A DNA stretch of 35,767 nucleotides, taken from positions 1-35,767 of the forward strand of contig DVNU01000018.1 of the NCBI GenBank assembly GCA_018714165.1, given 5' to 3'. Made by a program: the position numbers and the translations under genes. Of the stretch, positions 28,601-35,767 are shown piece after piece. The stretch's first letter is position 1; the number at the start of each line of letters is the position of its first letter. Under the pieces are notes generated by a model. That model did no database searches. It was not told the DNA's origin and worked only from the letters and a program-made list of their open reading frames with translations. Origin of the DNA: Candidatus Coproplasma excrementipullorum (GTDB lineage: Bacteria; Bacillota; Clostridia; Christensenellales; Borkfalkiaceae).

Positions 28601-29310
28601 TCAATCAAGAATTTCATTTAATAACAGCAGAATGTCTTCATCTGCAGAATCATTATAGTTTACGTCGTAATCATACTCAATATCTGAATTTGTAATAACC
28701 CATAGCCCATTCGGACTATAAGTAACGGGAACTTCTTCCCAAATATAAACAGGGATATTCATACTGATATCACCATAGTTAGTATTTTGACCGTCATGCA
28801 ATAACTGATAAAAATCCAAATCCAACAACCATATTCCCATAGCGTAAAACTTATTGGCGTCACTATAAGACTCATTCTGAAGTGAAAAACGTATATCTTC
28901 TACCGTCATTGCACTATATGAACATAAATCATAAAGGTTAACATATCCACCGTCAGCATTAACAAGAATGTTAATATTGTGGAAATGTAATAACTCCAGA
29001 ATAAACTGAACATTGTTAGTATTGTTTAAATTGAGTTATGCACTGACAAATATCAATTTACAATCATTACCTTTTAATGCAGCAAAAAAAGTTTCTAAAA
29101 TCATTGGATCAATCTGACTTTGCTTATTTTCAAATATTACACAACTGCCCTCCGGCACATTATCAAAATATGAATCATTCATCATTTCCAGCAATGATAA
29201 ATAGGTTAAATTTAAGCAAACGTAAATGTCTTATCTGAAATAAAAATTCCAAACGAAACCAACACAAAAATAATAATCAGACTCAAAAAAGTTTTTGCTG
29301 AATTTTTCAT
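28601..29310 (-). pseudogene. decayed ORF of unknown family, apparent N-terminal membrane/signal segment, at least two frameshifts and one in-frame stop
   Basis: manual minus-strand translation: MKNSAKTFLSLIIIFVLVSFGIFISDKTFTF / CLNLTYLSLLEMMNDSYFD / VPEGSCVIFENKQSQIDPMILETFFAALKGNDCKLIFVSA* / LNLNNTNNVQFILELLHFHNINILVNADGGYVNLYDLCSYSAMTVEDIRFS... continuing as ORF 28601..28909. Confidence 0.65.
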
Positions 29311-29451
29311 TTTGTTCCCTCTTAACTTAAAATAATTTTTTATAATTTCATTTTAACACCTTTATGCTTTTATGTCAATATCACATATAACATATAATTT
29401 TCACAATTGTTTATAGTTTTTATAAGCGCACTTTATTAAACTACAGAAAAA

Positions 29452-29477
29452 TACGCACCGCTTATAAGCAGTGCGTA
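29452..29477 (-). terminator. terminator-like palindrome TACGCAC..GCTTATAAGC..GTGCGTA after tadA
   Basis: near-perfect inverted repeat. Confidence 0.6.
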
Positions 29478-29498
29478 CGGCCGATAAAATATTTGTTT

Positions 29499-29969
29499 TT
29501 AATCTTTGGCCTTCTTTTTGGCCTTTTCGCGGGCGCGCATCGAGGAGAAAAAGTCGGAGAGAATGGCCCTGCACTCCTCCTCCATCACGCCGCCCTCAAC
29601 CTCAATTTTGTGGTTGAGAAGGTTGGCATTTGCAATCTCGTTGGTGAGCGAGCGCCCCTTGTCCTCATGGGCGCCGAAATAGATTTTTTTGATACGCGCA
29701 TTCAGGGCCGCACCCATGCACATGGGGCAGGGTTCGAGCGTTACATACAGCTCGCACTCAGGTATGCGCCAGCTCTTCAATTTTTTGCAGGCCTTTTCGA
29801 TGGCCTCAATCTCGGCGTGGGCGGTGGCTATCTGCCTGCCCGTGCGGCGGTTGTGACCGCGGGCGATTACCTTGCCGTCGAGCACGACGACGGCGCCTAT
29901 GGGCACTTCGCCCTCGTCGTACGCCTTCTGAGCGCACTTGAGTGCGCTCATCATAAACTTATTTTTCAT
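29499..29969 (-). CDS. tadA: tRNA-specific adenosine deaminase
   Basis: TAHAEIEAIEKA, TLEPCPMCMGAALNARI; start at MKNKFMMSALK. Confidence 0.93.
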   Translation of the reverse strand: MKNKFMMSALKCAQKAYDEGEVPIGAVVVLDGKVIARGHNRRTGRQIATAHAEIEAIEKACKKLKSWRIPECELYVTLEPCPMCMGAALNARIKKIYFGAHEDKGRSLTNEIANANLLNHKIEVEGGVMEEECRAILSDFFSSMRAREKAKKKAKD

Positions 29970-30687
29970 AATTTTCCGTAAAATATCTGAGCGCGCCAAA
30001 GCAACTTTTAAGATGGCGCAACTGCTTTATCGGGTGCGAAAGGTCATCGGAGCCGCACTCTATGGTGTAGGCGGGTATGCCCAGCTTTTGTATGCACCAG
30101 TCCTTGTAGCCGCCCGCGCTGCCGACAATTTTTTTGACGGCATAGCCCGTGGACTGCGCCAGCAGGCGGGCGCCATCTTCGTCCCCGCCGCCGCCAAATT
30201 CCCAGTAGATCTCTCCGCCCTTGGTGTGGAAGCTGAAGGTGACATACGGCCGTATTTTTTGCGTGAAGCGGGCGAGGGCGAGGCTCTCACTCTCGGAGAA
30301 GGGCTTATCGCCTATGCAGTTCTGCGCGCCGCGCGTGCGGGTGTTGAGCCTGCCCGTACCCCAATCCGCATCGAAATTGACGTTCAAGTCGACGCCGCGG
30401 GCGTTGGCCTTCCACATGGGCAGAAGGGTCTGGCTGAATATGGCGCCGTCGGGGTTGGCAAGCGGAATTATCCACCCGCCCTCTTGGGTAGGTTTTTTTA
30501 TGTGCCTGAGCGCGAGACGGGCGGTTATCCACTCGCGGCCGTGAATGGCGTACACGGCGATATACTGTCTGCCGAAGAGACTGCCGACGTGCATTGCGGG
30601 TATGGGCCTGCCTTCGAAGGAGTAGCCTATTACGCACTTGCGGCCCTTATAGTTTTTGTAAAATTTCAATACCTCGTTATATATCAC
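29959..30687 (-). CDS. M14 family zinc carboxypeptidase (gamma-D-glutamyl-diaminopimelate peptidase-like)
   Basis: IHGREWITARL, VDLNVNFDADWGTG, FSFHTKGG, YTIECG; probable GTG start. Confidence 0.85.
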   Translation of the reverse strand: MIYNEVLKFYKNYKGRKCVIGYSFEGRPIPAMHVGSLFGRQYIAVYAIHGREWITARLALRHIKKPTQEGGWIIPLANPDGAIFSQTLLPMWKANARGVDLNVNFDADWGTGRLNTRTRGAQNCIGDKPFSESESLALARFTQKIRPYVTFSFHTKGGEIYWEFGGGGDEDGARLLAQSTGYAVKKIVGSAGGYKDWCIQKLGIPAYTIECGSDDLSHPIKQLRHLKSCFGALRYFTENYEK

Positions 30688-30707
30688 GGGATATTATATT
30701 CATCAGC

Positions 30708-31145
30708 TTACTTGTGATATTCTCCCCCGCCGTTTATCATAAAGGCGCGGTATATCTGTTCGCACAGTATTACGCGCATGAGTTGGTGCGGGAAGGTCAT
30801 ATCCGAAAAGGACAGTTTAAGCTTTGCCGCGTTCTTCACGGAGGGCGAAAGCCCCTCCGACGAGCCTATTACGAAGGTTATCGTCCGGCCCGCGTCGCAC
30901 AGGCATTTTATGCGTGAGGCGAGGCCTTCGCTGGACAGTTTTTGCCCCTCCACGCACAGCGCGATGACGTAACCCTGCGCTCGGCGGGCAATGGCGGCGC
31001 CCTCTTCCTCCAGATTTCTGCCTTCGGCAATTTCGGTTATCTCCAGTTTGCAGAAGCGCGAAAGGCGTTTGGAATATTCGGCGACGGCCGAGCGGTAAAA
31101 CTCCTCCTTTATCTTGCCGACGCAGACAATGTTGACCTTAATCAT
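30708..31145 (-). CDS. rlmH: 23S rRNA (pseudouridine(1915)-N(3))-methyltransferase
   Basis: ITFVIGSSEGLSPSVKNAAKLKLSFSDMTFPHQLMRVILCEQIYRAFMINGGGEYHK. Confidence 0.97.
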   Translation of the reverse strand: MIKVNIVCVGKIKEEFYRSAVAEYSKRLSRFCKLEITEIAEGRNLEEEGAAIARRAQGYVIALCVEGQKLSSEGLASRIKCLCDAGRTITFVIGSSEGLSPSVKNAAKLKLSFSDMTFPHQLMRVILCEQIYRAFMINGGGEYHK

Positions 31146-32041
31146 AGCGAAAACAGCCCCAGAATCCAGACGAGGAACATGACCAACAGCCCCGCGCCGC
31201 CCCAGACGAAGAGGCTCTTGGTTTCGCCGTCAAGACCGCGGCGAACAGGCTTTTTATCTATAATGAGCCAGGCGAGCGCGCCCGCCAGCGAGAGCGCAGC
31301 GCAGACTATCAGGAGCGCGTATCCCCATGTCGTCATCGGGAGATTGCCGCTCTCGTCCACGACAGACAGGCCGTTGAGCACGATTATTATGCCGTTGTTT
31401 AAAAAATGGGCTAGCATGGACGGCAAGACCGAGCCAGAACGCAGGGCGATGAGAGCAAACACACAACCGCAGATGAACTGGTAGATGGTCTGCTCTACCG
31501 AACCGTGATAGAGTGAAAAGAGAAGCGCCGTTAAAAATATTGACTTTACCGTGCCGGCGCCGAGGTTGGCGTTGTATAAAATTGAGCCGCGGAAGAGAAG
31601 CTCCTCCACCGCCGCGGGCAGAAGGGCGATTACGACGAGGCAGCCCATCATTCCCCATCCCTCCGGCGAGGGAAGCGCGGACTGCGCAGGCATGTATCCG
31701 CAAAGCTGCAGCAGCTGAACGAACAGGCTGTTGAGCGGAGAGATTGCAAACAGCAGGCCGAACACGGCCAGTATTGCTATTAGATAGTACTTGGGGGCGC
31801 ACTTAATCGGTGCGGCGGCGCGGAGCGGGGTCTTTAAATATTTTGTGGAGAGCGCAAGCGTTATGCATATGGCTATGGGCGAAGCGAAATAGCCCAGATA
31901 TGCCGCAGCGTCGCCCGTCAGCCCCGCGCCCTGAATGATGAGGGAGATTATAAGGCTTATTACGATGTAAAAGCAGACATCGGCGCTGTAAATCGCGCCC
32001 GCCCGCGCACCGTAGGAATTTTCGCCGAGCAATGAATTCAT
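31142..32041 (-). CDS. CPBP family intramembrane metalloprotease
   Basis: AAVEELLFRGSILY, FSLYHGSVEQTIYQF, SMLAHFLNNGI; ATG overlap with rlmH. Confidence 0.9.
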   Translation of the reverse strand: MNSLLGENSYGARAGAIYSADVCFYIVISLIISLIIQGAGLTGDAAAYLGYFASPIAICITLALSTKYLKTPLRAAAPIKCAPKYYLIAILAVFGLLFAISPLNSLFVQLLQLCGYMPAQSALPSPEGWGMMGCLVVIALLPAAVEELLFRGSILYNANLGAGTVKSIFLTALLFSLYHGSVEQTIYQFICGCVFALIALRSGSVLPSMLAHFLNNGIIIVLNGLSVVDESGNLPMTTWGYALLIVCAALSLAGALAWLIIDKKPVRRGLDGETKSLFVWGGAGLLVMFLVWILGLFSL

Positions 32042-32047
32042 ACGCAC

Positions 32048-32076
32048 ATTATACAGCAATTTTGGGTTTTAGTAAA
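32048..32076 (-). promoter_or_regulatory. CPBP gene promoter TTTACT-17-TATAAT, -10 6 nt from ATG
   Basis: ATTATA 32048-32053, AGTAAA 32071-32076 on + strand; ATG at 32041. Confidence 0.6.
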
Positions 32077-32155
32077 TTAATTGCTTTGCGTTTAAATAAA
32101 ATTGTTGCAAAATTCTGATTACAGTTCCGGTCAATCAATATACGGCAAAAATTGA

Positions 32156-32184
32156 TTGACAAGTTATTTTTCAGACTGTATAAT
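32156..32184 (+). promoter_or_regulatory. pheST promoter TTGACA-17-TATAAT
   Basis: perfect hexamers. Confidence 0.88.
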
Positions 32185-32190
32185 TTAAAT

Positions 32191-32446
32191 AACGGCTGTG
32201 ACCGGGACAGACGCACAAAAAGTTCTTTAAAAGAGAAGGCGAACCCGAAGGCTGAAAGGTTGCCTTAAAGGATATGTGCGGTATTCACCCGCGAGCCGGA
32301 CGCGCGAAATGCAAAAATTAGCGCGCCCCGCCACTCCTGCGTAAATGGAACATAAGGCGGTAAGGATATCCTTACCGTGAAATCGGGTGGTACCGAGTAA
32401 GTGTGCATAACTTCCTCCCCGTGTCTTTAAGACGCGGGGATTTTTT
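32191..32446 (+). promoter_or_regulatory. T-box leader (tRNA-Phe responsive) for pheST
   Basis: GGGTGGTACCGAG T-box motif; CCGG/GCAC...GTGC/CCGG stem I pairing; TTC specifier candidate at 32284-32286; terminator at 32417-32446. Confidence 0.9.
32417..32446 (+). terminator. T-box attenuator terminator CCCCGTGTC-TTTAA-GACGCGGGG + T6
   Basis: stem plus T tract directly before pheS. Confidence 0.88.
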
Positions 32447-32463
32447 ATTTTAAAGAGGTTTTT

Positions 32464-33489
32464 ATGATAGAAGAAAAAATTGAAGAGCTCAAACAAAAAA
32501 TCGACGATATGGCCAAGGACATAAAGAGCAGCAAGTCATTAGCCGAACTCAAGCTGGCGTTCTTCGGAAAGCAGGGCGAAATTTCCGAGCTGATGAAGGG
32601 CATGCGCGATATTCCCAAGGAAAAGCGGCCCGAAGTAGGAAAGATTATAAACGCACTGCGCGACTGGGCCAACGCCAAGTTTGACGCGCTTGAGGAGAAC
32701 GTTAAAAGAATAGAGCTTGAACAGCTCTACAAATCCGAAAAGACCGACGTAACTCTGCCCGGCCACAGACTGCCTTACGGCGCATACCACCCCAACACGC
32801 TGGTTATACGCGAGCTTGTGGACATCTTTTCCGGTATGGGTTTCGAGGTGTTCGAAGGGCCTGAAATCGAGAACGACTACTACAACTTCACGGCGCTAAA
32901 CACGCCCAAAGACCACCCCGCGCGCGATATGCAGGACACATTTTATATTACCGACGAACTATTGCTGCGCACGCAGACCTCTGCAGGCCAGATAAGGGTT
33001 ATGGAGAACAAAAAGCCGCCCATCAAAATTCTTTCGCCTGGCAAGGTGTATCGCAGCGACGACGACGCCACCCACTCCCCCATGTTCAGTCAGATGGAAG
33101 GCCTTGTTGTAGACAAGGGCATTACGCTGTGCGACTTAAAGGGTATGCTGGATGAGTTTGCGAAAAAGATATTCGGAAGTTCTGTCAAAACGCGCCTCCG
33201 CCCCTCCTACTTCCCCTTCACCGAGCCTTCGGTTGAGGTGGACGTGAGCTGTTTTGAGTGCGGCGGAAAGGGTTGCCGCCTCTGCAAGGGCACTGGCTGG
33301 ATTGAAGTACTTGGCGCAGGCATGGTCAACAGGCGCGTGCTTGAAGGATGTGGAATTGACCCCGACGAGTATACGGGCTTTGCCTTCGGCATGGGCATAG
33401 AGCGCATTGCAATGTTAAAGTACGGAATCAACAATATGAAGATGCTCTTCGAGGGCGACGTGAGATTCTTAAAGCAGTTTAAGAATTAA
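32464..33489 (+). CDS. pheS: phenylalanyl-tRNA synthetase alpha subunit
   Basis: [83 protein letters not shown]. Confidence 0.98.
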   Translation: MIEEKIEELKQKIDDMAKDIKSSKSLAELKLAFFGKQGEISELMKGMRDIPKEKRPEVGKIINALRDWANAKFDALEENVKRIELEQLYKSEKTDVTLPGHRLPYGAYHPNTLVIRELVDIFSGMGFEVFEGPEIENDYYNFTALNTPKDHPARDMQDTFYITDELLLRTQTSAGQIRVMENKKPPIKILSPGKVYRSDDDATHSPMFSQMEGLVVDKGITLCDLKGMLDEFAKKIFGSSVKTRLRPSYFPFTEPSVEVDVSCFECGGKGCRLCKGTGWIEVLGAGMVNRRVLEGCGIDPDEYTGFAFGMGIERIAMLKYGINNMKMLFEGDVRFLKQFKN

Positions 33490-33507
33490 TTTTGTGAGGA
33501 TTGAGAT

Positions 33508-35767
33508 ATGAAAGCACCTTTAAGCTGGTTGAAAGATTATGTTGATATAGACGTTTCCGCCGAAGAGTTGCAAAAAAAGCTGTTCGGCTGCGGATTTGAA
33601 GTTGAAGAACTGATAGATACAGGCAAGGATATTTCGGGCGTGGTAGTCGGCGAAGTTGTGGAGTGCGAACCCGTTGAAGGGACGCACCTGCACGTGTGCA
33701 AGGTTGACTGCGGCGAGCACGGAATTTTGCAGATCTGCTGCGGCGCGGACAACGTGGCTAAAGGCATCAAGGCGCCCGTGGCGCTGGTCGGCGCCACCGT
33801 TTACGCCACCGCAAAGGACCACGTGACGATTGAAGGCGTGATGACCATAAAAAAGGGCAAACTGCGCGGCATAGACTCATACGGTATGCTCTGTTCGGGC
33901 GTGGAGATAGGCGTGAGCGGAGATATGTTCGAGGGTGCCGACTACAACGGCCTCCTCCTGCTGCCCGCCGACTGGAAGAACGGCGAGGACGTAAAACCCC
34001 TTTTGGGGCTCGACGACTACATCTTTGACATTGGCGTAACAGCCAACAGACCCGACTGCCAGAGCATTCTGGGCATAGCCCGCGAAGTGGCGGCAGTGCT
34101 CGGCAAGCCTTTGAATCGCCCCGACTGCTCCTACACGACCGTGCACTGCGAAGAGCCCGTAAAGGTTACAGACCTTGCGCCCGACCTGTGCCCCAGATAT
34201 ATTGCGCACTACGTAAAGGACATCAGAATTGCCCCTTCGCCCATGTGGATGAGAAGGCGGCTGGCGCTGTGCGGACTGCGCTCGATAAATAATGTTGTCG
34301 ACATAACAAACTTTGTGCTCCTTGAAATGGGCCAGCCTATGCACGCGTTCGACCTCTCCACCCTCAAGGGCAGGGAGATAGTCGTCCGCCGCGCAAAGGA
34401 CGGCGAAGAGATTGTCACCCTCGACGAAAAGTCCTTCAAGCTCAACCACGAAAACCTTGTAATCTGCGACGGCGACAAGCCCGCGGCGCTTGCAGGCATT
34501 ATGGGCGGTCTCAACAGCGAGATCGAGGACGGCACCAAAGAACTGCTCTTCGAGGCGGCAAAGTTCGCCCGCGACAGCGTGAGAAAGACTTCGCGCGCGC
34601 TCGGCCAGCACTCCGATTCCTCGGCCATGTTCGAAAAGGGCGTAAACGAATACACCACCGAGATGGCGATGAACAGGGCGCTTCACCTCATTCAGGAGCT
34701 GGGTTGCGGCACCGTGACCAACGTGCACTGCGACGTAAAGACGCCCTATTCGCACGACGGCGCAAAGGCTATGACGGTGAGCATCTCTAAAATCAATGCG
34801 CTCCTGGGCATAACAGTGCCCACGGAGGATATGCGCGACATACTTACGCGCCTTGACTTCGGCGTGAAGATTGACGGCGACGATATGACGCTGGACGTGC
34901 CTGCCTACCGCGAGGACATAGACGGCTACCCCGACATTGCCGAAGAGATAATAAGGATGTACGGCTATGACCACATTCACGGCACCTTTATGCCCACGGC
35001 AAAGGTGACCAACGGCGGATTTAACGACGAACAGAAAGCGGAAAACAACCTAAAGAGGGCGCTGGTTGAACAGGCGCTGTACGAAATATCCACATATTCC
35101 TTCTATTCAGAAAAGGATCTGGATATGTTGCGCATACCCGCCGATGCGCCCGAAAGGCAATTCATTAAGATTAAGAACCCCATCGGCGAGGATTTATCGG
35201 TGATGCGCACCACCCTTGCCCCCTCCATGCTCAACACGATCGTGCGCAACCTGCGCCGCGGCAATATGGAGGGCAGACTGTTTGAGATTGCCAAGGTATA
35301 CATTCCCAAGGAATTGCCCTTAAAGGACTTCCCCGAAGAGCACAAAAAGCTGTGCATCGGTTTATTCGGGCTGTGCGACTTCTTCGATCTGAAGGGCGTA
35401 ACCGAGGCCGTGGCCGACAGCCTGCGCACAAAATTCGAGTATGTACCCTCCGCCCGCTCCTTCCTGCACCCCGGCGTATGCGCAGACATAGTCTGCGACG
35501 GCAGGGTGATTGGCTATGCGGGCAGACTCGACCCTGCGATATCCGAGGAACTGGCCCTGGAAAGAAAGGTATTTATAGCCGAGATAGATTACGAGGCGCT
35601 GATGAGCTGTGCAAGGCCCTTCAGGTATAACGCCCTGCCCAAGTTCCCCGAAGTCACGCGCGACCTGGCCCTGGTGGCGGATATGGACGTGACGTGCGGC
35701 CAGATTGAAAAGGCGATTTATTCGGCCTGCAAGTATGTGACGGACGTAAGGCTGTTTGACATCTACA
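33508..35767 (+). CDS. pheT: phenylalanyl-tRNA synthetase beta subunit (3' truncated by window end)
   Basis: MKAPLSWLKDYVDIDVSAEELQKKLFGCGFEVEELIDTGKDISGVVVGEV; continuous frame to window end; not listed in the ORF track because it is open at the edge. Confidence 0.97.
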   Translation, partial: MKAPLSWLKDYVDIDVSAEELQKKLFGCGFEVEELIDTGKDISGVVVGEVVECEPVEGTHLHVCKVDCGEHGILQICCGADNVAKGIKAPVALVGATVYATAKDHVTIEGVMTIKKGKLRGIDSYGMLCSGVEIGVSGDMFEGADYNGLLLLPADWKNGEDVKPLLGLDDYIFDIGVTANRPDCQSILGIAREVAAVLGKPLNRPDCSYTTVHCEEPVKVTDLAPDLCPRYIAHYVKDIRIAPSPMWMRRRLALCGLRSINNVVDITNFVLLEMGQPMHAFDLSTLKGREIVVRRAKDGEEIVTLDEKSFKLNHENLVICDGDKPAALAGIMGGLNSEIEDGTKELLFEAAKFARDSVRKTSRALGQHSDSSAMFEKGVNEYTTEMAMNRALHLIQELGCGTVTNVHCDVKTPYSHDGAKAMTVSISKINALLGITVPTEDMRDILTRLDFGVKIDGDDMTLDVPAYREDIDGYPDIAEEIIRMYGYDHIHGTFMPTAKVTNGGFNDEQKAENNLKRALVEQALYEISTYSFYSEKDLDMLRIPADAPERQFIKIKNPIGEDLSVMRTTLAPSMLNTIVRNLRRGNMEGRLFEIAKVYIPKELPLKDFPEEHKKLCIGLFGLCDFFDLKGVTEAVADSLRTKFEYVPSARSFLHPGVCADIVCDGRVIGYAGRLDPAISEELALERKVFIAEIDYEALMSCARPFRYNALPKFPEVTRDLALVADMDVTCGQIEKAIYSACKYVTDVRLFDIY

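Noticed and set aside
29938-30717. 259-aa + ORF opposite the M14 peptidase
   Set aside because: Overlaps a gene with intact catalytic motifs; shadow ORF.
32227-32496. minus ORF of 89 aa across the T-box leader
   Set aside because: Region is explained by a structured T-box RNA on the + strand.
33877-34980. 367-aa minus-strand ORF antisense to pheT
   Set aside because: pheT is clearly coding on + with conserved motifs; the antisense frame is a by-product of GC-skewed codon usage (His/Val/Arg-rich, no motifs).

Overview
The window looks like a chromosomal segment from a Clostridia-like Firmicute. It is mostly housekeeping and DNA-repair genes, and most genes lie on the minus strand. Recognisable content: two FAD oxidoreductases, a ferritin-like protein, uvrA/uvrB, tcdA, a two-component system, a radical-SAM plus TIGR03915/DUF4130 DNA-repair-type pair, a DUF975/XRE divergent pair, an Mrp-type ATPase, a large SRP RNA, a NatAB-type ABC exporter, uppP, a large divergent PrsA-like lipoprotein, mfd, pth, prs, a BspA-type LRR lipoprotein, a decayed ORF, tadA, an M14 peptidase, rlmH, a CPBP protease, and a Phe T-box leading pheS and pheT (pheT runs off the end). 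The most interesting leads are: (i) a shared AAAC-N4-GTTT operator-like element just downstream of the -10 of both uvrB and the radical-SAM/DUF4130 pair, suggesting a damage-inducible repair system of unknown chemistry; (ii) several promoters whose -10 sits only 6-8 nt from the ATG with no Shine-Dalgarno (candidate leaderless mRNAs); (iii) three 11-bp direct repeats in front of the response regulator; (iv) inverted and direct repeats in the XRE/DUF975 intergenic region; (v) a multiply disrupted pseudogene; (vi) a variant SRP RNA apical loop. No CRISPR array, prophage, tRNA or rRNA was seen. All family calls are by eye; no searches were run.
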